NCBI GenBank assembly: GCA_031268125.1
Contig: JAIRXT010000034.1
Coordinates: forward strand, 1-21,800
Direction: 5' to 3'
DNA: 21,800 nt
DNA from: Treponema sp.
GTDB taxonomy: Bacteria > Spirochaetota > Spirochaetia > Treponematales > Breznakiellaceae
Position 1 is the first letter of the stretch, and every line of letters begins with the position of its first letter. Shown one piece after another: positions 1 to 6,672 of this stretch. The notes under the pieces are model-generated. The model was given only the letters and a program-made list of their open reading frames with translations. It was not told the DNA's origin and did not search any database. A program made the position numbers and the translations under genes.

Positions 1-180
1 ATTGTCTCCACCGACATTATCCACAACACCCATACCTCGATTTACGACAGCCTGGCCACCCTGCAGAACAACCTGCCCGGGGAGAAGCGGTTCTTTAAGG
101 TGGTGTCCTGGTACGACAACGAGTGGGGCTATTCCAACAAGATTGTGGACCTGCTCAGCTACATCGACAGCAAGAAATAA
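1..180 (+). CDS. gapA: Glyceraldehyde-3-phosphate dehydrogenase, C-terminal end (partial)
   Basis: Only the last 59 codons are present; the gene begins upstream of the window. Frame 1 reads into the motif WYDNEWGYSNKIVDL, the strongly conserved C-terminal signature of GAPDH, and ends with TAA at 178-180. GAPDH oxidises glyceraldehyde 3-phosphate with NAD and phosphate to 1,3-bisphosphoglycerate in the cytosol. The next gene, pgk, encodes the enzyme that uses this product. The catalytic Cys and most of the NAD domain lie outside the window. Identification is firm even from this fragment because the signature is family-specific. Confidence 0.95.
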   Translation: MVSTDIIHNTHTSIYDSLATLQNNLPGEKRFFKVVSWYDNEWGYSNKIVDLLSYIDSKK

Positions 181-207
181 GCGGGCATAAACGCGAAGCG
201 GACGCGG

Positions 208-240
208 CGCGGAATGATCCGCGGGGCATTCCGCGGTTTT
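208..240 (+). terminator. Intrinsic terminator after gapA
   Basis: A perfect 9-bp stem (208-216 CGCGGAATG with 227-235 CATTCCGCG) closes a 10-nt loop and is followed by GTTTT, 28 bases after the gapA stop. The U tract is short, so termination may be partial. Confidence 0.6.
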
Positions 241-245
241 CCGGT

Positions 246-334
246 CCGCGGATTTCACGGATTGACACGGGGGGTCACCGGGTGACAGCCAATTTAATCC
301 GTGCGGTCTGTGTAATCCGCGGACTTTTCTTTTT
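246..334 (+). repeat. Imperfect long inverted repeat followed by a T-rich tail
   Basis: Arms at 246-270 and 299-322 pair imperfectly. Both ends read CCGCGGATT, and the inner ends are CACGG and CCGTG. The loop holds a second palindrome, GTCACC-G-GGTGAC at 274-286. The right arm runs into ACTTTTCTTTTTT (323-335), so on the plus strand this could act as a second terminator or as a REP-like element. Degenerate runs of the ACACGGATT type often belong to dispersed palindromic repeats; that it is dispersed here is a guess, since only one copy lies in the window. Confidence 0.5.
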
Positions 335-397
335 TGAAGGCATTGTTGACGGGGGGCCTTTCCGGAAGCCGGGTCTTGGGTCCCCGAAGGAGTACCT

Positions 398-1660
398 ATG
401 ATTAAAACCGTTACATCCGTTGACCTGAAGGGCAAGCGGATCATTATGCGGGTGGACTTTAATGTCCCCATGAAGGACGGGGTGGTACAGGATGATACCC
501 GGATCACCGCGGCCATTCCCACCATCAACTACATTCTGGGCCAGGGGGTAAAGACCCTGACCCTGATGTCCCACCTGGGGGACCCCTCCAAGGACGCGGC
601 CAAGGCCAGGGAAAAGGCGGAAAAGGACGGCAAGAGCTTTGACGAGGCGGCCTATATCCGGGGCAAGCACCGGATGGCCCCGGTGGCGGAGTACCTGGCC
701 AAGAAGCTGGGGAAGCCCGTGGTCTTTGCCGGGGAAGACGGCTGTTACGGCAAAAAGGCCTTTATCGACGGCCAGGCGGCGGGGACCGTGATTATGCTGG
801 AAAATACCCGGTTCCACAAGGAAGAGACCGCCAAGGACGCGGCGGACCGGGATAAACTGGCGAAGGAACTGGCCTCCTACGGCGATATTTTCGTAAACGA
901 CGCCTTTGGCACCGCCCACCGGGATCACGCCTCCACCGCCAGCATCGCCAAGTTCGTTCCCGTCTCCGTGGCGGGCTTTTTGATGGAAAAAGAAGTAAAC
1001 TACCTGGAGCCCATCGTTACCAGCCCCAAAAAGCCTCTGATCGCCATCATCGGCGGGGCCAAGGTAAGTTCCAAGATCGCCGTGTTGGAAAGCCTGTTAA
1101 AGAACGCCGCCGCCCTGGTGATTGGCGGCGGCATGGCCTACACTTTTCTTAAAGCCCAGGGCCATAAGGTGGGAAAATCCCTGGTGGAGGACGACCAGCT
1201 TGACACGGCCAGGAAGATCCTTGACGCCGCCAAGGCCGCGAAGGTGGAAATCGTGCTTCCCGTGGACCAGGTGGGGGCGGACAAATTCGACTCCGCCGCG
1301 GTCCCGGTGGCGGTGGACAGCCAGGACCTTCCCGACGGTCTTATGGGGCTGGACGTGGGCCCCAAGACCGTCGCCAGGTACCAGGAGGTCCTGTCCACGG
1401 CCAGGACCATCGTGTGGAACGGCCCCGTGGGGGTCTTTGAGTTCGACGCCTTTGCCCGGGGGACCGAGGAAGTGGCAAAGCTGGTGGCGGAAACCACCTC
1501 CAAGGGGACCATCACGGTGGTGGGGGGCGGCGATTCGGTGGCCGCGGTGAACAAATTCCACCTGGCGGACAAGATGAGCCACGTTTCCACCGGGGGCGGC
1601 GCTTCCCTGGAACTGCTGGAGGGGAAAAAACTCCCCGGTATCGAGGTTTGCCGCGGTTAA
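398..1660 (+). CDS. pgk: Phosphoglycerate kinase
   Basis: Transfers phosphate from 1,3-bisphosphoglycerate to ADP in lower glycolysis (cytosol). The 420-residue product carries the PGK landmarks in order: RVDFNVP near residue 18, DDTRI near 32, ENTRF near 134, the GTAHRDHAST segment, GGAKVSSKI, WNGPVGVFE, GGGDSVAAV, and STGGGASLELLEGK near the C-terminus. AAGGAG at 387-392 sits 5 nt before ATG 398 and fixes the start. It is slightly longer than many bacterial PGKs because of a charged insert at about residues 64-92, after SHLG. In most PGKs SHLG is followed by RP, and that Arg contacts 3-phosphoglycerate; here the sequence is SHLGDP, so residue 62 is Asp. The other expected substrate Arg residues (RVDFN, DDTRI, ENTRF, AHRDH) are present. 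It lies between gapA and tpiA. Confidence 0.97.
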   Translation: MIKTVTSVDLKGKRIIMRVDFNVPMKDGVVQDDTRITAAIPTINYILGQGVKTLTLMSHLGDPSKDAAKAREKAEKDGKSFDEAAYIRGKHRMAPVAEYLAKKLGKPVVFAGEDGCYGKKAFIDGQAAGTVIMLENTRFHKEETAKDAADRDKLAKELASYGDIFVNDAFGTAHRDHASTASIAKFVPVSVAGFLMEKEVNYLEPIVTSPKKPLIAIIGGAKVSSKIAVLESLLKNAAALVIGGGMAYTFLKAQGHKVGKSLVEDDQLDTARKILDAAKAAKVEIVLPVDQVGADKFDSAAVPVAVDSQDLPDGLMGLDVGPKTVARYQEVLSTARTIVWNGPVGVFEFDAFARGTEEVAKLVAETTSKGTITVVGGGDSVAAVNKFHLADKMSHVSTGGGASLELLEGKKLPGIEVCRG

Positions 1661-1678
1661 GCGGCCGGTCCGTGCAAA

Positions 1679-1742
1679 CGCCGGGGCGGGAAATTATACT
1701 TAAAAAGGGTCGATCCCTTTGTGTTTCTTGGCCCGCCCGGCG
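1679..1742 (+). other. Nested hairpins between pgk and tpiA
   Basis: An outer GC stem pairs 1679-1690 with 1732-1742 (11 bp with one bulged G). Inside it, AAAGGG (1704-1709) pairs with CCCTTT (1715-1720) around a 5-nt loop, followed by TGTGTTTCTT. This could be a weak terminator, an RNase processing site or a stabiliser that sets the pgk:tpiA ratio. The outer arm ends 11 bases before the tpiA ribosome-binding site. Confidence 0.5.
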
Positions 1743-1765
1743 GTAAAAATTATGAGGAGTAAAAC

Positions 1766-2518
1766 ATGACTAGACCATATTACATTGCCGGAAACTGGAA
1801 GATGCACAAGACCCGCGCCGAGGCGGCGGAACTTGCCGTGGCTCTGGTAGACCAGCTTAAAGACGGGAAGCACAAGTACCTGGTGGCTCCCGGTTTTACC
1901 CTGCTGGAAACCGTGGCTCCCATCGTCAAGGGGACCAATATCCGCCTGGGGGCCCAGAACTGCGCCGCCGAGGAGCAGGGGGCCCATACCGGGGAAGTTT
2001 CGGTGCTGCAGCTCAAGGACCTGGGGGTTCAGACGGTGATTCTGGGGCACAGCGAGCGGCGGCATATCTACAAGGAAGACGATGCCCTCATCAACAAGAA
2101 GCTCAAGCTGGCCCTTGCCCACGGTTTTGAAGTGATTCTCTGCATCGGGGAACTGCTGGAAGAGCGGGAAGCCGGCAAGGCGGAGGCGGTCTGCGAAACC
2201 CAGACCGTGAAAGGTCTTGAGGGGGTAGCCGTCGCCGATCTGGGCCGGATCGTCATTGCCTACGAGCCGGTCTGGGCCATCGGCACCGGTAAAACGGCGA
2301 CCCCGGAAGACGCGGATGCGATTCACGCATTTGTCCGCGGGGTGATAGCCAAACTCTACGGCCAGGCCGCGGCGGAGGCGATTATTATCCAGTACGGCGG
2401 TTCGGTAAAACCCGAAAACGCCGCTCAACTTATGGCGAAGGAGAATATCGACGGCGCCCTGGTGGGAGGGGCGGCGCTTAAAGCCGGCGCCTTTGTTCCC
2501 ATCGCGAAATTCGGCTAG
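1766..2518 (+). CDS. tpiA: Triosephosphate isomerase
   Basis: Interconverts dihydroxyacetone phosphate and glyceraldehyde 3-phosphate; a cytosolic TIM barrel. The 250-residue length is standard. The substrate-binding motif GNWKMHKT gives Asn10 and Lys12, the catalytic His is H95 in LGHSERR, and the catalytic Glu is E167 in AYEPVWAIGTGKTA. This last stretch contains the mobile phosphate-gripping loop. GGSVKPENA near residue 210 forms the phosphate-binding turn. GAGGAG at 1754-1759 lies 6 nt before ATG 1766. The gene lies 105 bases downstream of pgk on the same strand, giving a gapA-pgk-tpiA cluster of successive steps. No key residue is missing. Confidence 0.97.
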   Translation: MTRPYYIAGNWKMHKTRAEAAELAVALVDQLKDGKHKYLVAPGFTLLETVAPIVKGTNIRLGAQNCAAEEQGAHTGEVSVLQLKDLGVQTVILGHSERRHIYKEDDALINKKLKLALAHGFEVILCIGELLEEREAGKAEAVCETQTVKGLEGVAVADLGRIVIAYEPVWAIGTGKTATPEDADAIHAFVRGVIAKLYGQAAAEAIIIQYGGSVKPENAAQLMAKENIDGALVGGAALKAGAFVPIAKFG

Positions 2519-2559
2519 TACCCTGTAAACATTAAATTGCAGCAACGTAACATCTGAGA

Positions 2560-2574
2560 CGGGGCAAAGCCCCG
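2560..2574 (+). terminator. Short GC hairpin after tpiA, no U tract
   Basis: CGGGGC-AAA-GCCCCG forms a 6-bp stem with a 3-nt loop 42 bases after the tpiA stop. No T run follows, so it is at best a weak or factor-dependent terminator. It is the only stop signal visible between tpiA and the kinase gene. Confidence 0.35.
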
Positions 2575-2623
2575 CCCCAGAGGGCAGCATTATTCCGTTT
2601 CATGTAGTATTTACAAGGTATTA

Positions 2624-5032
2624 GTGTCCGTTTCCCGGGCGCCACAAATCATGGCCGCGGCAAAGTTATTAAAAGATAAAATCTACGACAATACCGGGGT
2701 GATCTTTTTTTCCATCGCCGCGGTTATAGTCTTGATCATTTCGATCTACAACAGCGTTTTTATCCGGTTTATCTCATCCTATTTAAGCGATGTTTTTACC
2801 GCGCGGCTTCTGGAGGCAGGCCAAAGGCTTGCCTACCAGGTCAGCGCCGCGGAACTGGAAGAACTAAAGACCGCCGGGGACATGGAAAAGCCCCTGTTTC
2901 AGGATATCCGGCGGCGGCTGAGGGTTTTTGCCCGGGAAAACCACGTGCGCTATGCCTATTTTTTCCGCGTTGACGAACAAGCGGGGCATATTCTTTACAT
3001 TGCCGATAACGATGACGATTCCGCCACCGTTGTGAATCTGGCTTCCCTCCCCGAGGACATTGAAGAAAAGGCGGTATACAGGGCGCTCCGGGAAAGGCGG
3101 CCCTTTGCTACTACTCCCGGGGACTATGCTTCCGGATGGCCGGAACTTATCTCCGCCTATACCCCCGTATTCGATTCTGCGGGGAATGTCGCTGCCCTGG
3201 CCGGGGTGGATGTTTCCGATGAACGGCTGGTCGGCATACAGAAACAGGCGGCGGTGTACGCCCAGATTCTAATTCTTGCCATGTCTTTTATTATTGTTTC
3301 GGGGTTCAGCAGTATTGTCGTCCTGGGACGAAAAGAACGGCTCCTTTCCCGGCGGCTTGAGCAGCAGGAACTGATGGCCCGGCTGGCCCAGAGTCTTACC
3401 AGCGCGGCGGATACCTCCGCCCTTATCAACGAGGCCATGCGGATCACCGGGGAATTTTTGGGGATAACCCGGATAGTTATCAGGATTGTGGAGGGGAATT
3501 CCGACCTTAACCGGACCGCCTATATTTGGACCTCCTCGAACGACGTTGTTACCAGTCCTACCAGGGAGGAGTTCAACGATATTATCTACGGCTTCCCCAG
3601 GGAGAGACTACCCGGGGACTCCATCCCCTCGATTTACTGCAATGACGTGTCCCAGGACAGCCGCTACGCCCCCATGACCTTGGTAGGGACCAAAGCCTTT
3701 ATCATGGCCCCCCTCTACGTAGACGGGAAGTTCTGGGCCGTTTTAGCGATAGAGGAGTGCCTGCGGCCCCGGTATTGGACCAAGAGCGACCGCCAACTGG
3801 TGAACACCGTAAGCAGCATCATCGCGGGGGAGACGATCCGGGCCCAGCGGGAGAAGGAGCGGAACATCGCCCTGGAAGAGGCAAAAAAGGCGAGCCGGGC
3901 CAAGACCGATTTTCTTGCCAACATGAGCCACGAGATGCGGACTCCGATGAACGCCATCATCGGCATGACCGCCGTCGGCAGGGCTGCGCCGGATATCGAA
4001 AAGAAAGAGTACTCCCTGGAAAAAATTGCCGAGGCCGGCAGCCACCTTTTGGGGGTGATCAACGACGTCCTCGATATGTCCAAAATCGAAGCCAATAAGT
4101 TTGAACTGGACTCCACGAACTTCAGCTTTGAAAAGATGCTGAAAAAAACCGCCGGTGTGATCAACTTTAAGGTGGAGGAAAAACGCCAGCATTTTACCCT
4201 GAGTATCGCCGAAGATATTCCCGGTTGTCTCTACGGGGACGAACAGCGGCTTTCCCAGGTGATTACCAATTTGCTAAGCAATGCGGTCAAATTTACCCCC
4301 GACAGGGGGAACATTACGCTGGAGGCTCTGCTGGAACAGCCGGATGGGGAAGGGGGGCCGGAGTACCTTGTCAGGGTAAGGGTGGCCGACACGGGAATCG
4401 GCATCAGCGCCGAACAGCACGCCCGGCTTTTTTCCTCGTTTACCCAGGCGGATTCTTCCACCTCCCGGAAATACGGCGGCACGGGGCTGGGGCTGGCGAT
4501 TTCCCGGCAGATTGTGGAGATGATGGGGGGGAAGATTTGGGTGGAATCCGAGCCGGGCAAGGGTTCTGTTTTTAGTTTTATCGTGCCCCTGAAAAAGGGA
4601 ACGGAAGCGGCGGCTGAGGGGTCCGCCGGGAAGCCGGAGGATCATGACTTTACGGGCTTTAGAATCCTTCTGGCGGAGGATGTGGAGATCAACCGGGAGA
4701 TTGTCCTTGCCCTTTTGGAACCTACCGGGGTTTCTGTTGAATGTGCGGAAAACGGCGGCATGGCGGTGCGGATCTTCAATGCTTCCCCCGGCGCCTTCGA
4801 CATCATCTTTATGGACATTCAGATGCCCGAAATGGACGGTTACGAGGCCAGCCGGACTATCCGGGCTTCTCCGGCGCCTAACGCAAAGACCATACCCATC
4901 ATTGCCATGACGGCCAATGTCTTTAAGGAAGACGTAGAAAAGTGCCTGAATGCGGGAATGAACGATCATGTGGGAAAGCCGCTGGATTTTGAAGGACTTA
5001 TCAACCTGCTGAAGACCTATCTGCGCCGGTAG
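2624..5032 (+). CDS. Membrane-bound hybrid sensor histidine kinase with GAF and receiver domains
   Basis: An 802-residue two-component sensor. Order: transmembrane helix about 24-50, extracytoplasmic sensing region about 51-208, second helix about 211-234, GAF-like domain about 250-400, HisKA with the phospho-acceptor His436 in NMSHEMRTPMNA, and HATPase_c. The ATPase domain shows an N box (NLLSNAVKF, about 549), DTGIGIS (about 589) and GGTGLGLAI (about 618). A C-terminal receiver follows with acidic AED, phospho-acceptor Asp731 (FMDIQMPEMDG) and Lys785 (GKPLD). No HAMP domain is evident. GTG 2624 is preferred because AAGG at 2615-2618 precedes it by 5 nt; ATG 2651 is an alternative without a ribosome site. 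Phosphate would pass from His436 to Asp731 and then to an unknown Hpt protein. No response regulator or Hpt gene is adjacent, so the partner and signal are unknown. Confidence 0.93.
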   Translation: MSVSRAPQIMAAAKLLKDKIYDNTGVIFFSIAAVIVLIISIYNSVFIRFISSYLSDVFTARLLEAGQRLAYQVSAAELEELKTAGDMEKPLFQDIRRRLRVFARENHVRYAYFFRVDEQAGHILYIADNDDDSATVVNLASLPEDIEEKAVYRALRERRPFATTPGDYASGWPELISAYTPVFDSAGNVAALAGVDVSDERLVGIQKQAAVYAQILILAMSFIIVSGFSSIVVLGRKERLLSRRLEQQELMARLAQSLTSAADTSALINEAMRITGEFLGITRIVIRIVEGNSDLNRTAYIWTSSNDVVTSPTREEFNDIIYGFPRERLPGDSIPSIYCNDVSQDSRYAPMTLVGTKAFIMAPLYVDGKFWAVLAIEECLRPRYWTKSDRQLVNTVSSIIAGETIRAQREKERNIALEEAKKASRAKTDFLANMSHEMRTPMNAIIGMTAVGRAAPDIEKKEYSLEKIAEAGSHLLGVINDVLDMSKIEANKFELDSTNFSFEKMLKKTAGVINFKVEEKRQHFTLSIAEDIPGCLYGDEQRLSQVITNLLSNAVKFTPDRGNITLEALLEQPDGEGGPEYLVRVRVADTGIGISAEQHARLFSSFTQADSSTSRKYGGTGLGLAISRQIVEMMGGKIWVESEPGKGSVFSFIVPLKKGTEAAAEGSAGKPEDHDFTGFRILLAEDVEINREIVLALLEPTGVSVECAENGGMAVRIFNASPGAFDIIFMDIQMPEMDGYEASRTIRASPAPNAKTIPIIAMTANVFKEDVEKCLNAGMNDHVGKPLDFEGLINLLKTYLRR

Positions 5033-5053
5033 CATCCGGCCGTCATAGCGGAA

Positions 5054-5099
5054 TTTTTTACTCTTTTTTGTACGTTTTTTCCAAAAAATGGGAAAAAAC
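5054..5099. other. Phased T/A tracts and a palindrome (possible bent DNA)
   Basis: T6 tracts start at 5054, 5064 and 5075 and A6 tracts at 5083 and 5093, spaced 8-11 bases apart, near one helical turn. The last three form a perfect 9-bp inverted repeat (5074-5082 with 5091-5099). Such phasing is the classical signature of intrinsic DNA curvature. It lies 45-90 bases upstream of the likely promoter of the next gene, and also just after the kinase gene, where the hairpin could help termination. Confidence 0.5.
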
Positions 5100-5141
5100 A
5101 TGAAATTTCTGTTCTGTCCGTAGATAAATTTGCCATAAACA

Positions 5142-5150
5142 TGATACAAT
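5142..5150 (+). promoter_or_regulatory. Extended -10 promoter for the DRR-repeat protein gene
   Basis: TGATACAAT fits the extended -10 pattern TGnTATAAT with one mismatch. It lies 37 bases before the GTG start, leaving a leader of about 30 nt that contains AGGAGG. No good -35 is seen at the right distance, as expected for an extended -10 promoter. The upstream phased A/T tracts could assist it. Confidence 0.5.
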
Positions 5151-5186
5151 CCTGTAGTTTTGTACCTTCAGACAGGAGGAATAGGC

Positions 5187-5669
5187 GTGGACGATCAACA
5201 GGGAACATCCGGCGAAAAGGAAAAGCTCCGGTACGGATGGGCCGGCGGCAGTGTAATTGCCGGCGGCAGCACGGCTGTCGGCGGCAGCATAGCTGCCGGC
5301 GGCAGTTACACTGCCGAAGAATCCCGGGATCGCCAGAGCGCTCGCCGCAGCGAAGCCGGCGTGCGCTGGGATGACCGCCGCCGCCGCCCCGGTGAACGCC
5401 GGGTTAGACAGGACCGGCGGGTCAAGGATGACCGGCGGGAGACTGAACGCCGGTTCCGGGTGGTTGACCGCCGCCTGACCGACGAATCTTTCCCGTCCCC
5501 GGACCAGCGCAAGGGTGAAGACCGCCGTAAATTCGGGGACCGGCGCTCCCTGAACCGCCGCGGGGAAGCCCGGCGGAAAATGCAGGATCGCCGGCAGCAC
5601 AAGGAGAGTCCCCCGGTTCCCGGCCCGGAAGCGGAAGACAAAGACCGGGACCCCGGTTCCCGGTCCTAA
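5187..5669 (+). CDS. Unrecognised arginine/aspartate-rich repeat protein (GGS and DRR motifs)
   Basis: I do not recognise this gene. GTG 5187 is chosen because a perfect AGGAGG (5174-5179) lies 7 nt upstream, giving 160 residues. An N-terminal leader is followed by four six-residue glycine-serine repeats (GGSVIA, GGSTAV, GGSIAA, GGSYTA; residues 20-43). The rest is very rich in Arg, Asp and Glu, with DRR recurring at least eight times (DDRR, QDRR, DDRR, VDRR, EDRR, GDRR, QDRR). There is no signal peptide, membrane helix or Cys. The composition suggests a largely disordered, polyvalent cytosolic protein that could bind nucleic acid or acidic surfaces; this is inference from composition only. 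It has its own promoter and stands alone between the kinase and secG. The strong ribosome site and in-frame repeats argue that it is a real gene. Confidence 0.7.
   Translation: MDDQQGTSGEKEKLRYGWAGGSVIAGGSTAVGGSIAAGGSYTAEESRDRQSARRSEAGVRWDDRRRRPGERRVRQDRRVKDDRRETERRFRVVDRRLTDESFPSPDQRKGEDRRKFGDRRSLNRRGEARRKMQDRRQHKESPPVPGPEAEDKDRDPGSRS
5241..5312 (+). repeat. Four 18-bp tandem repeats inside the coding region
   Basis: Units begin at 5241, 5259, 5277 and 5295, each opening with GCCGGCGGCAG or GTCGGCGGCAG and ending in a variable 7-base tail. They encode the GGS repeats. The outer units are also complementary: GGCAGTGTAA (5247-5256) pairs with TTACACTGCC (5306-5315), so the mRNA can fold into a large hairpin near its 5' end. 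Confidence 0.8.
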
Positions 5670-5682
5670 GCCCGCGGTTGTT

Positions 5683-5732
5683 CCGCCGGGCTGCGCCCAA
5701 AACAGGGGTGTTTGTTCCGGGCTGCCCGGCGG
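5683..5732 (+). other. Inverted repeat after the DRR-repeat gene
   Basis: CCGCCGGGC (5683-5691) pairs perfectly with GCCCGGCGG (5724-5732) across a 32-nt loop. The stem sits just after the stop codon and just before the secG promoter. It may act as a terminator, but no T run follows. Confidence 0.4.
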
Positions 5733-5737
5733 TCGGC

Positions 5738-5766
5738 TTGAACAAAGGCCGTTCATTCGATAAAGT
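5738..5766 (+). promoter_or_regulatory. Likely promoter of the secG-ptsN-ATPase block
   Basis: TTGAAC (5738-5743) and TAAAGT (5761-5766) are separated by exactly 17 bases, about 34 bases before the secG start. Each hexamer matches the housekeeping consensus at 4 of 6 positions. No other promoter is obvious downstream before the first ATPase gene, so this may drive secG, the EIIA gene and possibly the whole ATPase operon. Confidence 0.5.
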
Positions 5767-5799
5767 TAAAATATTGTTGTTCTTTACGGAGATATGTAG

Positions 5800-6177
5800 A
5801 TGAATGTTCTTAGTATCGTCCTGCTGGTGTTTTTTGTAATTATCGCCGTCTTGCTTGTCCTTCTGGTTCTGGTTCAAAATGAAGAAGGGGATAGCATGGG
5901 GGGTATTTTTGCCGGGGGCGGCGGTTCCGCCTTTGGTTCCCGTGCCGGCAATATGCTTACCAAGACGACCACGGTGCTGGGTACCCTGTTTTTGGTCCTG
6001 AGCTTGGCCCTGGCCCTGATTAACCGCGGTCCCGGAGCTTCCGGCGGGGTTGAAGCCGAAGGACTTAGGATGAGTACGGAAGCGGCGGGATCGTGGCTGG
6101 ACGAGGAACTGAATCCTCCGGACACTGGAGTTGAGGAAGCTCCCGTAGAAACCGAAGCTCCCGGGGCCCTTGAATAG
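5800..6177 (+). CDS. secG: Preprotein translocase subunit SecG
   Basis: SecG is a small inner-membrane partner of SecY and SecE that aids SecA-driven export. The 125-residue product has the SecG layout: helix 1 at about 3-25 ending in LVQNEEGD, a glycine-rich cytoplasmic loop GGIFAGGGGSAFGS (34-47), and helix 2 at about 57-75. The acidic, poorly conserved C-terminal tail of about 45 residues is longer than in the shortest homologues. GGAGA (5788-5792) lies 7 nt before ATG 5800. It is the first gene of a co-directional run, with 16 bases to the next gene. The many exported proteins encoded at the other end of the window would be Sec clients. Confidence 0.9.
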   Translation: MNVLSIVLLVFFVIIAVLLVLLVLVQNEEGDSMGGIFAGGGGSAFGSRAGNMLTKTTTVLGTLFLVLSLALALINRGPGASGGVEAEGLRMSTEAAGSWLDEELNPPDTGVEEAPVETEAPGALE

Positions 6178-6193
6178 GCCGGCAGGAGGTTTT

Positions 6194-6667
6194 ATGTTCC
6201 TGCATGAAGTGTTTCCGGTTAAATGTATCAAAGTTGGTTTAGAAGCGGAGGATAAAGAGGAGGCCTTTGAGGAAATGGTGGATTATTTCTGCCAGACTAC
6301 GAGAAACGATGCCCGGGAGGAAATTTTGGAGGCCCTGCGTGAACGGGAAGCTAAAATGTCCACGGGGATTCACAAGGGTATCGCGGTTCCTCACGGCAAG
6401 ACCAATGTGGTGGAGGAAGTGCTGGGGGTTTTAGGGATATCCCGTAAGGGGATCGACTACGACGCATTGGACGGGGAACCGGTCTACCTGCTTTTTATGC
6501 TCCTGGCGCCGCAAAAAGATTCAGAAAAACATCTGCGGATCCTCAAACGTCTCGCGGAACTCCTGGAAAACCCCCAGTTCTATATGGACCTGCTCTCTCA
6601 AAAAGATTCCCTGGGGGCACATAATGTTATTTATAAGTATGAAGACATCTTCATTTCCGAGGAATAG
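6194..6667 (+). CDS. PTS EIIA domain protein of the nitrogen/fructose type (PtsN-like)
   Basis: A 157-residue single-domain EIIA. The phosphorylated His is H67 in the signature GIAVPHGK, preceded by REREAKMSTGIHKG, which matches the EIIA-Ntr/fructose family. Later LLFMLLAPQKDSEKHLRILKRLAELL matches the conserved second half of the fold. In this family phosphate arrives from EI/HPr-type proteins and the domain often regulates rather than transports sugar. No permease EIIB/EIIC gene is nearby, which favours a regulatory role. ATG 6194 is chosen over an in-frame TTG at 6170 because AGGAGG (6184-6189) precedes it, although the 4-nt spacing is short. It lies 16 bases after secG and 5 bases before the first ATPase gene, so expression is probably shared. 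Confidence 0.88.
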   Translation: MFLHEVFPVKCIKVGLEAEDKEEAFEEMVDYFCQTTRNDAREEILEALREREAKMSTGIHKGIAVPHGKTNVVEEVLGVLGISRKGIDYDALDGEPVYLLFMLLAPQKDSEKHLRILKRLAELLENPQFYMDLLSQKDSLGAHNVIYKYEDIFISEE

Positions 6668-6672
6668 CCGGC

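Noticed and set aside
275..928. Minus-strand open frame opposite pgk (similar cases opposite atpA and atpB)
   Set aside because: GC-rich codons on the real strand produce open antisense frames; composition is Gly/Pro/His-rich with no family motif.
5241..5312. CRISPR-like array
   Set aside because: The 18-bp units are contiguous, in frame with a coding region and have no spacers.
5058..5756. Minus-strand open frame opposite the DRR-repeat gene
   Set aside because: The plus-strand frame has the better ribosome site and promoter; the antisense protein is an Ala/Pro/Gly shadow of the repeats.
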